This document shows, piece after piece, positions 24,633-32,166 of a stretch of DNA of 47,437 bases; the stretch's first letter is position 1; the number at the start of each line of letters is the position of its first letter. The notes below the pieces were generated by a model. That model saw only the letters and a program-made list of their open reading frames with translations, was not told where the DNA came from and searched no databases. A program made the translations under genes and the position numbers. The stretch is from the NCBI GenBank assembly GCA_964533435.1, contig CAZHLU010000002.1:1-47437 (forward strand). The letters are read 5' to 3'. The stretch is from CAZWIT01 sp964533435 (GTDB taxonomy: Bacteria; Patescibacteriota; Patescibacteriia; UBA1558; GWA2-36-10).

Positions 24633-25713
24633 AATCTTGGGCTTCCTTACCAATAGCTTGGCTTAAATGAGAATAATTATTTTCTTTTAATAATTTAACT
24701 AAATCTTGGTTTATTTTTTTAGCGGTATAGGGTCCGCCGTAAATAAAGCCAGTTGCTAAAGCAATCAGATTTGCGCCAGCTTTAATCTTGGTAAAAGCAT
24801 CAGCTCCTGAAAATACGCCGCCGCAGGCAATGATTTTGTATTTATTTTCACTATTTTGATATAAATAGGCAATAATTTTATTAACACGTTTACTAATTGG
24901 TTGTCCAGAAACGCCACCAGGCTTATCTTGATTTTTAGAAACTAAGCTTAATTTACTTTTATCTTTAGATAAATTAGTAGCAATAATAGCAGTAATATTG
25001 TATTTTTTTACTAAAGCAATAACATCATCTAATTCATTTTTAGATAAGTCCTGTCCAATTTTTAGCCACAGAGGTTTATGTTTGGTATTTACTTTAGTGA
25101 TGGCTTCTAAAATTGGTTCTAATAATTCTTTTTGTTGTAGGCCAGTAAAATTACTAACATTAGGACAGCTTAGATTAATAGAAATAATATCAGCTTGTGC
25201 TTCAATAACTTTAAAAGCAGTCACATAATCATCAGCCGCTTGATTTAGACTAGTTTGATTATTTTTAGCAATACTAATAATACGCACTCCCCTTTTTTTG
25301 GTTTTAAGATTTTGTAAACGTTGGCTAATTTTTTTAGCGCCCATGTTGGCTAAACCAAAATAAACTACCAAAGCTTTGTCTTGGGGTAAACGCCAGAGTC
25401 TTGGTTTAGGATTGCCAGCTTGAGTTTGGGAAGTAACAGAGCCGATTTCGACAAAGCCAAAATCAAAGCTTGGCCAGACATTTACAGCAGTAGCGTTTTT
25501 GTCCATGCCAGCTGATAGTCCTACGGGCGTCCTAAAATATTGGCCAAATAATTTTTGTTTTAAACTAGGATTAGTAAAATTAAAAAATTTAAATAATAAA
25601 TTATTTAAAAAATTAAAACGGTTAAATATTTTTAAACAAGCTAAAACAAAATCATGTGCTGTTTCGGCTGACATTAAAAACAAAATTGGTCTAATTATTT
25701 TTTGATATAACAT
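24619..25713 (-). CDS. pyrD: Dihydroorotate dehydrogenase, class 2-like
   Basis: 364 residues. The N-terminal helical extension 'MLYQKIIRPILFLMSAETAH' and overall length fit the membrane-associated quinone-dependent class 2. FMN/substrate elements: 'TPVGLSAGMDKNA', 'EIGSVTSQTQAGNPKPRLWR', 'LANMGAKKI', 'LWLKIGQDLS' and 'IIACGGVFSGADAF'. At the catalytic-base position the motif reads 'INLSCPNVS', giving Cys183 where class 2 enzymes normally have Ser; Cys is the class 1 residue. It oxidises dihydroorotate to orotate in pyrimidine synthesis, yet no other pyr gene is in the window. Start overlaps the Nudix gene stop by one base (TAATG). Confidence 0.9.
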   Translation of the reverse strand: MLYQKIIRPILFLMSAETAHDFVLACLKIFNRFNFLNNLLFKFFNFTNPSLKQKLFGQYFRTPVGLSAGMDKNATAVNVWPSFDFGFVEIGSVTSQTQAGNPKPRLWRLPQDKALVVYFGLANMGAKKISQRLQNLKTKKRGVRIISIAKNNQTSLNQAADDYVTAFKVIEAQADIISINLSCPNVSNFTGLQQKELLEPILEAITKVNTKHKPLWLKIGQDLSKNELDDVIALVKKYNITAIIATNLSKDKSKLSLVSKNQDKPGGVSGQPISKRVNKIIAYLYQNSENKYKIIACGGVFSGADAFTKIKAGANLIALATGFIYGGPYTAKKINQDLVKLLKENNYSHLSQAIGKEAQDYEIF

Positions 25714-26168
25714 TATTTTTCTCTTATCTCATGTTTAATAACTTTGTCATTATCATCAAAAACAAAGTTAGCTTCAAATTTTTTATTAGCTAAAAATAAA
25801 GGCAACCAATAATTATCATCATCCCACATTTTGGCATAAGGAATTTGGTCTAAAGAAAACCAAGCTGGTTTCATTTCTTCGCTCTCCTCTACCTCACCAC
25901 TAAATTCCAGGCATTTAAAAACATGAACTTCTAAATCCTGTTGTTTATTCTGCCAACTAAAATTTATTAGACCAACTTCCACTAAATTTTTTGGCACCAA
26001 ATTACATTCTTCATAAACTTCTCTGGCAGCTGCTTCAGTTATGGTTTCGCCTAGTTCTGGTTTACCACCAAAGCCATTCCATTTGCCAATACCAAATCCA
26101 CGCTTTTTTAAGCCTAGTAAAAGCTGATTATCTTTCTGGATTAAAGTCAATGTTAGGACTTTAGGCAT
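25713..26168 (-). CDS. Nudix hydrolase (MTH1/8-oxo-dGTPase-like)
   Basis: 151 residues. The Nudix box is complete from G35: 'GKPELGETITEAAAREVYEE' continuing into CNL (GX5EX7REUXEEXGU with the last Gly replaced). The preceding 'KKRGFGIGKWNGFGGK' is close to the MTH1-type entry loop, which favours oxidised purine nucleotides as substrate. It belongs to the run of nucleotide-cleaning genes behind secA and overlaps pyrD by one base. Substrate is inferred from the loop, not proven. Confidence 0.88.
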   Translation of the reverse strand: MPKVLTLTLIQKDNQLLLGLKKRGFGIGKWNGFGGKPELGETITEAAAREVYEECNLVPKNLVEVGLINFSWQNKQQDLEVHVFKCLEFSGEVEESEEMKPAWFSLDQIPYAKMWDDDNYWLPLFLANKKFEANFVFDDNDKVIKHEIREK

Positions 26169-26172
26169 TTGT

Positions 26173-26568
26173 TTATTTTATACTATGACCAAAATCTTCA
26201 TCTTCTTGATCAGCAATGGCATCAGCTGGAGTTTGGTGAATTCGGCCATCAATATGGTTAGCAGGCGCATAGATGGTATAGATCTTTAAAGATTCAGTAC
26301 CAGTATTTATAAAATTATGTTCAGTACCAGGTGTAACCACTACTACATCACCAGCTTTTATTTCGGATTCTTTACCATCTAAAATAGCCTTGCCACTGCC
26401 AGACATAAAAAATAAAGATTGCTCAACATGATCATGTGTTTCTAAACCAACTTCTTCGCCAGGTTTAATGTCCATGACTACTAGCTGACTTTTTTGGCCA
26501 GTAAATAAAACCGTGCGAAAGTTTGTATTATCAGCAGTATTTTTTAAAATGTTTGTTTGATAAGACAT
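26173..26568 (-). CDS. Single-domain cupin protein
   Basis: 131 residues forming one double-stranded beta-helix. Cupin motif 1 'GLETHDHVEQSLFFMSGSGK' supplies two His and a Glu for a metal; motif 2 'GDVVVVTPGTEHNFINTG' supplies the third His. No further domain. The acidic C-terminal tail (DQEDEDFGHSIK) is unusual. Such small cupins bind metal and may act as isomerases or sugar/ligand binders; no substrate can be read. Lies between the cytidylyltransferase and the Nudix gene on one strand. Confidence 0.85.
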   Translation of the reverse strand: MSYQTNILKNTADNTNFRTVLFTGQKSQLVVMDIKPGEEVGLETHDHVEQSLFFMSGSGKAILDGKESEIKAGDVVVVTPGTEHNFINTGTESLKIYTIYAPANHIDGRIHQTPADAIADQEDEDFGHSIK

Positions 26569-26597
26569 GTTTTTAAATTTAAATTAATAAATATATG

Positions 26598-27074
26598 TTA
26601 TTTGTTTTTTGTCTTTAACTTTTTTTCTTTAGTCCTTTGTTTATTTACTAACCAAGAACTAGATTGTACTTTACCACCCTGACCAAGGTTAAAAACCATC
26701 CGACAATTAATTTGCTGGCAAACTGCTACTTCCGGAATATTATCAAGTTTTCGGTCACCGCCATTAGCAAAGATATCAGGTTTTATTTCTAGGAGAGCTT
26801 CGCAAACACTCATGTCTTGCGGATTTTTTGGGTGTTTAGTTAAGACTACTTTATCAACTGATCTAAAAGCTTCAATTACCTCTTTACGTTCCAGTTCAGG
26901 CATAAAGGCATAACCTTTTTTCTTGATTAACCAATTATCATTATTTAAAATAACTATTAATTTATCACCTAATTTTTTAGCAGCTTGAAACATGCGTACA
27001 TGACCAATATGTACTGGATCAAAACCACCGGAAACAGTGACGATAATGGGTTTTTTTGTTTTTTTATGATTCAT
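26598..27074 (-). CDS. Cytidylyltransferase-like nucleotidyltransferase (HIGH superfamily)
   Basis: 158 residues. 'TVSGGFDPVHIGHVRMFQAA' carries the H-x-G-H nucleotide-binding motif, and 'GKVQSSSWLV' provides a late Ser-rich segment near where the family ISTTKI-like loop occurs. 'KPDIFANGGDRKLDNIPEV' resembles the RfaE C-terminal domain and archaeal FAD synthetase/glycerol-3-phosphate cytidylyltransferases. It activates a phosphorylated sugar or alcohol with CTP or ATP; the substrate is open. The 3' end is Lys-rich. It overlaps the neighbouring MazG-like gene by 11 nt. Confidence 0.85.
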   Translation of the reverse strand: MNHKKTKKPIIVTVSGGFDPVHIGHVRMFQAAKKLGDKLIVILNNDNWLIKKKGYAFMPELERKEVIEAFRSVDKVVLTKHPKNPQDMSVCEALLEIKPDIFANGGDRKLDNIPEVAVCQQINCRMVFNLGQGGKVQSSSWLVNKQRTKEKKLKTKNK

Positions 27075-27366
27075 CTAAAATTATTCTTTTTTTAAATTTA
27101 CCTTTTTTCTCTGCTTTAGCTTTTTTTAATTCGGCAATTGTTTGCTGGTCAAATTGTTTGTATTCAATAATAGCTTCAATCACCTCTAAAACATCAATTA
27201 ATTCCTCAACACTTTCAGCTTCATTAAACTCAGTAAATTCTTCTAATAATTTTTCTTTTAATTTCTGCCAGTATTCATCTTCGCTAGCAATGTGCGTAAT
27301 TGGATTATCGCCTTTACTTCTGACATATTCGGGAATTTTATCGCGAACTAATTTATTGTATTTCAT
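27064..27366 (-). CDS. MazG/PRA-PH-like nucleotide pyrophosphohydrolase
   Basis: 100 residues. Starts 'MKYNKLVRDKIPEYVRSKGD', the highly characteristic opening of the small all-alpha NTP pyrophosphohydrolases related to HisE and MazG (COG4997 type). The acidic helices 'LLEEFTEFNEAESVEELIDV' contain the E-x-x-E...E-x-x-D metal-binding arrangement. Likely hydrolyses a nucleoside triphosphate to monophosphate. Overlaps the YjjX-like gene by 14 nt. No his operon is present, which argues against a histidine-pathway role. Confidence 0.85.
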   Translation of the reverse strand: MKYNKLVRDKIPEYVRSKGDNPITHIASEDEYWQKLKEKLLEEFTEFNEAESVEELIDVLEVIEAIIEYKQFDQQTIAELKKAKAEKKGKFKKRIILDES

Positions 27367-27889
27367 GATTTTTTTCTATTTGGATAAGGGCAGTAACAAT
27401 TGCCTGCTTAGTATAAGCTTTACGATTTAAACGTCCTTTAGTCAAAATACCAATCAAACCTTCAGCTGAACCAACTTTAGGATTAGTAGTATAGCCGGCT
27501 TTAAAAGCAGCTTGGTTCATATCTAGATTTTCTTGATCAATCAATTGCTTAATATCGGGTGGTAATTCCCAAGCCGATGATATGCCTAAATAAGTTTTTT
27601 GGCCGTCAAAAATAGCACAAACACACATATCCATAAAACCGCTATCAGCATAAGGCACAACCATCAAGCCAGATTCTAAACCAAAACTATAATCACAATC
27701 AATAAAAGCCTTTTTAGCTCTATTAATTGCCCCTCTAACTGTTTCTTCTAAAGAAGTTGGTTGTTCTGAAACATCAGATGAAACTTCTTGAGCTGTTATT
27801 TCTGCTTCTTTAAACATGTTATAATCTGACAACTGTTCTTTAACAGCCTCAATCTTACTAGGGTTTAAAGAAGCGACTTTTACTTTCAT
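27353..27889 (-). CDS. yjjX: Inosine/xanthosine triphosphatase (YjjX/DUF84 family)
   Basis: 178 residues. 'KVKVASLNPSKIEAVKEQL' is the family's N-terminal substrate loop; 'VSEQPTSLEETVRGAINRAK' and 'YSFGLESGLMV' (E and GLESG) are core motifs; 'GSAEGLIGILTKGRLNR' closes the active site. Members remove ITP/XTP and other damaged purine triphosphates. It sits between two MazG-like genes and near a Nudix, forming a compact nucleotide-pool cleaning set. Confidence 0.92.
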   Translation of the reverse strand: MKVKVASLNPSKIEAVKEQLSDYNMFKEAEITAQEVSSDVSEQPTSLEETVRGAINRAKKAFIDCDYSFGLESGLMVVPYADSGFMDMCVCAIFDGQKTYLGISSAWELPPDIKQLIDQENLDMNQAAFKAGYTTNPKVGSAEGLIGILTKGRLNRKAYTKQAIVTALIQIEKNHEIQ

Positions 27890-27900
27890 TTTATTATTTA

Positions 27901-28251
27901 TTACAATTTTGTGTATTTAGTGTGCTTGCCCTTGGCTTTGTCCACCGGATATTTAGCAGCATCTCTTTGTAATTTATCCAAAGCTACTTGCACAATATCT
28001 TCAACTCCGATGTTATCGGCTAGTTGGACTAAGTATTTTAAAACATCGGCAATTTCTTCGGCAATATCAGCTTTATTTTCTTGAGCATAAGTATTTACTT
28101 CTTCTGGTGATTTCCATTGAAAGTGCTCTAAAACTTCAGCTGACTCTAAAACCATAGAAAGAGCCATGTCTTTATGGTTGTGAAATTGTTTCCAATCACG
28201 TTCGTCACGAAATTTTCTTAATTCTTCAACTAAAATATTTAGGTCTGTCAT
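27901..28251 (-). CDS. MazG-like nucleotide pyrophosphohydrolase (dCTPase/iMazG type)
   Basis: 116 residues. 'FRDERDWKQFHNHKDMALSM' followed by 'VLESAEVLEHFQWKSPEE' and 'EEIADVLKYLVQLADNIGVE' is the short MazG-like fold (COG1694/dCTPase type) with metal-binding Glu/Asp residues in E-x-x-E and E-x-x-D pairs. 'YPVDKAKGKHTKYTKL' is the family's usual C-terminus. It hydrolyses dNTPs to dNMP and pyrophosphate, commonly modified or surplus dCTP. Starts 1 nt after the stop of the alpha/beta hydrolase neighbour in the same direction. Confidence 0.92.
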   Translation of the reverse strand: MTDLNILVEELRKFRDERDWKQFHNHKDMALSMVLESAEVLEHFQWKSPEEVNTYAQENKADIAEEIADVLKYLVQLADNIGVEDIVQVALDKLQRDAAKYPVDKAKGKHTKYTKL

Positions 28252-28252
28252 A

Positions 28253-29038
28253 TTATTTTAATTTACTTATCCATTGGTCAAATATATTAGTAATTTCTTC
28301 CAAGTGTTTTTTATCTCTAAATGTATGAGAAGCCCCCTGAATAATATGCAATTCTTTTTGACCAGGTAAAGCTTCATATAGTATCTTTTGGTGGTCTAGG
28401 GGCGTAGCAGTATCTTGTTCACCAACTATTAGTAATACCGGCATTGTTAATTTTGATACATTAGTCAGTAAATCATATTTTAGCCTGTCGGCAATATGAG
28501 ACCATTTTAATTTTTTAATTAAACCAGGTTTAGAATTACTTGTTTGTTCTTGATAACCAGTTTTTTCCCAATTTTGAAATTCTTCAGGGTCATTTTTTTT
28601 ATGTTGTTCCACGCTTAATTTACCAGAAACAACTGTAGATATTGGTGCAATTGCCTTTACTTTTGCTGGAAATTTTTCTGCAAATAAAGCAATGGATATA
28701 GCACCTAAACTATGTCCAACTAAAACAAATGGTTCTTGGTACCAATTTTGTCTAGCTGACCAACTTATTATATCCTCTAAATCCTCGTAATAATTTGTAG
28801 TAGTAGCATTTTCATAATTACCATCGCTTTCACCTAGTGTGTTAGTGGTATCAAATAGGACAGTGGTATAATTACTTTTTTGAAATGAGCTAGCAATAGT
28901 CTGTAAATGATCTTGTTCTTTAAATCCGCCTAATCCATGCATAATAAAAACTAAGCCATTTTGCATTTCAGCTAAATTAACAATAACTGCTATTTTTTCA
29001 TTTTTTCGATTATGAATAAATTCTTTATTACTTTCCAT
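28253..29038 (-). CDS. Alpha/beta hydrolase
   Basis: I use ATG 29038 (MESNKEFIHNRKN), overlapping the secA stop by 11 nt; the longer frame from 29110 would lie in secA. 261 residues. 'VFIMHGLGGFKEQDHLQ' provides the oxyanion-hole HG, 'VLVGHSLGAISIALFAEKF' the nucleophile elbow (GHSLG), 'LIVGEQDTATPLDHQK' the Asp, and 'IIQGASHTFRDKKHLEE' the His. A complete catalytic triad of the serine hydrolase/thioesterase type, no signal peptide, so cytoplasmic. Substrate unknown. Confidence 0.88.
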   Translation of the reverse strand: MESNKEFIHNRKNEKIAVIVNLAEMQNGLVFIMHGLGGFKEQDHLQTIASSFQKSNYTTVLFDTTNTLGESDGNYENATTTNYYEDLEDIISWSARQNWYQEPFVLVGHSLGAISIALFAEKFPAKVKAIAPISTVVSGKLSVEQHKKNDPEEFQNWEKTGYQEQTSNSKPGLIKKLKWSHIADRLKYDLLTNVSKLTMPVLLIVGEQDTATPLDHQKILYEALPGQKELHIIQGASHTFRDKKHLEEITNIFDQWISKLK

Positions 29039-31775
29039 GACAATTTTTATATTTTTTACCAGATCCACAGTAGCAGGGATCATTGCGTCCGATTTTGTGA
29101 CCAGTTTCATCTTTAGGCTTAGACGGCAATACTTGGTTAGCCTGTTCTCTTTGTTCTACTTGTTTTTGAAAAGGATTAAAGCCAGCTTTTTGTTCGCTAA
29201 ACTGTTTTTGTTTTTCAGCTTGCGGTGCAGCCATGCGTTTAGCAATACCGATTTTATAAATTGAATAAACAATTTGTTGGCGGATATTGGCAAGCAAAGT
29301 ATTAAATAAAGCAAAAGCTTCGCGTTTGTATTCAATCAAAGGATCGCGTTGACCATAACCTTGCAGACCAATGCCAGTACGTAATTTGTCCATAGAAGTT
29401 AAATGTTCTACCCACAAAGTATCAATACTTCTAAGCATTACTCCCCGCTCTATCATTTGCATTGGCGTAAAGCTACTATTTTCTAAATTAACTTGAGAAT
29501 TGATATCAGCCGTTAAAGCTTCATATTTTTCTAAAGCTAAGCTTTCTAAATATTCAATTACTTCCGTACGCTCGCTATGAGAATTATGATTTTTATTGTT
29601 TAGTAAGAGATCATTAATTTTTTTCTCTTCTTCTTGACTCAAAGGGAAAATGGTGCGAATGGTTTCTAAAATTTCTTTAGGACTAAAATCGCCAACATTT
29701 TTTTGACTTAAAGTATGGAAGGAAATAATATTTTGTAATTCTTGACCAACATATTCCAAAATAATATCTTTGGTGGTTTTGTCACTAACATTATTTTCAG
29801 TAAATAAAGATAAAATATTTTGGCGTTGACGATAAACTACTTGGCGATGTTTATTAATAACGTCATCGTATTCTACTAAATGTTTACGAATATCAAAGTT
29901 GTGTCCTTCGACTTTTTTCTGAGCAGCTTCAATAGAATTAGAAATCAATTGATTTTCAATCGGCATGTCATCAGGCAAGCCTAATCTGTCCATCATGTTT
30001 TTCATACGGTCAGAACCAAAGATGCGCATCAAATCATCTTCCATAGAAATATAAAATTGAGAAGAACCAGCATCACCCTGACGACCAGCACGACCTCTAA
30101 GCTGGTTATCAATACGTCGTGATTCGTGTCTTTCGGTACCTAAGACATGCAAGCCACCCAAGGCTTTTATTTCTTCAGCAGCTTTAGCATTAAATGGTGA
30201 ACCGCCCAAGGTAATATCTACACCACGTCCAGCCATGTTGGTGGCAATAGTAACAGCACCGCGGCGGCCGGCTTGTGCAATAATTTCTGCTTCTTTTTCG
30301 TGGAATTTAGCGTTTAATAATTTATGAGGAACACCGGCTTTTTCTAGATATTGAGATAACAATTCATTTTTTTCAATAGAAATAGTACCAACTAAAACTG
30401 GCTGACCAGCTTTATGTAAAGTTTCTATTTCTTTGACTATGGCTTTGTATTTACCGCGTTCATTTTTGTAAATACGATCTTTGAGGTCGCGACGAACAAA
30501 AGGTCTATTAGTTGGGATTACAGTAACGTCTAATTTATAGATTTTGGCCATTTCTTCAGCTTCAGTGGCAGCTGTACCAGTCATACCAGCTAACTTTTCA
30601 TACATTCTAAAAAAGTTTTGAAAAGTAATAGTAGCCAAAGTCATACTTTCTTTTTGGACAGTGACGTTTTCTTTGGCTTCAATGGCTTGATGTAAACCTT
30701 CAGAATATCGACGCCCGGGCATCATGCGGCCAGTAAATTCATCAATGATTACTACTTCGTTATCACTAACAATATAATCTCTATCTTTTATAAATAAAGT
30801 TCTAGCCCGTAAAGCTTGTTCTAAATGGTGAACAGTATTTAGACCGTGGCTTTCATAAATATTTTCAACACCCAGCATGCTCTCCATTTTTTTGATGCCA
30901 TCTTCACTTAAGGTAGCCGCTTTCATTTTTTCATCAATATTGTAGTCAATATTTTCTTGCAAAGAATTTACGAGTTGGGCAAATTGTAAATATTGATTAG
31001 TTGATTCTTCAGCTGGTGCAGAAATAATAAGCGGAGTTCTAGCTTCATCAATCAAAATACTATCAACTTCATCGACAATGGCATAATTTAAACCACGTTG
31101 AACTTGATTTTTGACATCTTGAGCCATGTTATCGCGCAAATAATCAAAACCAAATTCATTATTAGTACCATAAGTAATATCAGCACTATATGCTTCTTGA
31201 CGATTAACAGGTTTTAAATAATCCATTACTACTTTGACTGCTTGATCACGAGTAGTGTCGGCTTCTTCAGATGTGTGAGTTGGATCATAGATAAAAGAAA
31301 CTTCATGTTGGATAGTAGCAACGCTTAAACCTAAGAAATGATAAACTTGACCCATCCAAGTAGCATCACGTTTTGCCAAGTAGTCATTAACTGTAACGAC
31401 GTGCACGCCTTTGCCTGATAAAGCATTGAGATAAATTGGCAAAGTAGAAGTTAATGTTTTTCCTTCACCAGTTTTCATTTCGGCAATCTGACCGCGATGT
31501 AAGACAATGCCACCTAAAAGTTGAACGTCAAAATGACGCTGTTTTAAGGTGCGTTTGGCAGCTTCTCTAACTAAAGCAAAAGCTGGCATTAAAATATCGT
31601 CTAAACTTTTACCTTCGCTTACTTCTTTTTTTAGAGAAAGACTTTTAGTCTTTAACTCTTCGTCACTAAGACTAGCAAATGTTTCTTCTAAAGCATTAAT
31701 AGCTGCTACTTGTGGCTTTAAACTATCAACATATTTTTGATTAGCATCACCAAAGATTTTCTGTAAAATACCCAT
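29028..31775 (-). CDS. secA: Preprotein translocase ATPase SecA
   Basis: 915 residues, full length. Walker A 'MKTGEGKTLTSTLPIYLNAL', DEAD motif 'YAIVDEVDSILIDEARTPLI', helicase motifs 'VIIDEFTGRMMPGRRYSEGL' and 'TERHESRRIDNQLRGRAGRQ', a PBD/HWD/HSD region, and the SEC-C zinc tail 'IGRNDPCYCGSGKKYKNCHG' that binds SecB or ribosomes. It drives proteins through SecYEG. Sits 7 nt after hpf on the minus strand. secD/secF occur elsewhere in the window (45-47 kb). Confidence 0.98.
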   Translation of the reverse strand: MGILQKIFGDANQKYVDSLKPQVAAINALEETFASLSDEELKTKSLSLKKEVSEGKSLDDILMPAFALVREAAKRTLKQRHFDVQLLGGIVLHRGQIAEMKTGEGKTLTSTLPIYLNALSGKGVHVVTVNDYLAKRDATWMGQVYHFLGLSVATIQHEVSFIYDPTHTSEEADTTRDQAVKVVMDYLKPVNRQEAYSADITYGTNNEFGFDYLRDNMAQDVKNQVQRGLNYAIVDEVDSILIDEARTPLIISAPAEESTNQYLQFAQLVNSLQENIDYNIDEKMKAATLSEDGIKKMESMLGVENIYESHGLNTVHHLEQALRARTLFIKDRDYIVSDNEVVIIDEFTGRMMPGRRYSEGLHQAIEAKENVTVQKESMTLATITFQNFFRMYEKLAGMTGTAATEAEEMAKIYKLDVTVIPTNRPFVRRDLKDRIYKNERGKYKAIVKEIETLHKAGQPVLVGTISIEKNELLSQYLEKAGVPHKLLNAKFHEKEAEIIAQAGRRGAVTIATNMAGRGVDITLGGSPFNAKAAEEIKALGGLHVLGTERHESRRIDNQLRGRAGRQGDAGSSQFYISMEDDLMRIFGSDRMKNMMDRLGLPDDMPIENQLISNSIEAAQKKVEGHNFDIRKHLVEYDDVINKHRQVVYRQRQNILSLFTENNVSDKTTKDIILEYVGQELQNIISFHTLSQKNVGDFSPKEILETIRTIFPLSQEEEKKINDLLLNNKNHNSHSERTEVIEYLESLALEKYEALTADINSQVNLENSSFTPMQMIERGVMLRSIDTLWVEHLTSMDKLRTGIGLQGYGQRDPLIEYKREAFALFNTLLANIRQQIVYSIYKIGIAKRMAAPQAEKQKQFSEQKAGFNPFQKQVEQREQANQVLPSKPKDETGHKIGRNDPCYCGSGKKYKNCHGK

Positions 31776-31782
31776 AAAATAA

Positions 31783-32142
31783 TTATTCTGATTTATCCCA
31801 GAATTTTAAAGATTTTAAAAATTTAGGACTTCTTTTTAATTTACTAATTTGTTTATCTTTAACTTTTAATAAAACTCTAGCCAATTTTTCTTGAGCAATA
31901 TCAACGGCCGCTCGAGCATCAATATGAGTTTCTTTGACAGTAATAGTTTTGTGTTGTGGTAATTGCAAATGAGCTTCCACTGTAAAGACATCGCCTTTGT
32001 TGTGTTTTTGACTACGGTTTAATTCTACTTTAAAAGAAGTGATATTATCGTTATATTTTTCTAAATTTTTGAATTTGTTTTCTAAATATTCTTTAAAAGG
32101 ATCAGTTAAGTCAAAATTATTTTTGTAAATTTGAATGTCCAT
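31783..32142 (-). CDS. hpf: Ribosome hibernation promoting factor, short type
   Basis: 119 residues. beta-alpha-beta-beta-beta-alpha fold of the HPF/YfiA (S30AE) family: 'MDIQIYKNNFDLTDPFKEYL', 'KFKNLEKYNDNITSFKVELN' and 'FTVEAHLQLPQHKTITVKET'. The C-terminal dimerisation domain of long HPF is absent; instead a basic tail follows (ISKLKRSPKFLKSLKF). It binds the 30S decoding channel of idle ribosomes. Lies between alaS and secA; HPF next to secA is a common bacterial arrangement. Confidence 0.9.
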   Translation of the reverse strand: MDIQIYKNNFDLTDPFKEYLENKFKNLEKYNDNITSFKVELNRSQKHNKGDVFTVEAHLQLPQHKTITVKETHIDARAAVDIAQEKLARVLLKVKDKQISKLKRSPKFLKSLKFWDKSE

Positions 32143-32166
32143 AAATTTTTTATTATTTTTAATTTT

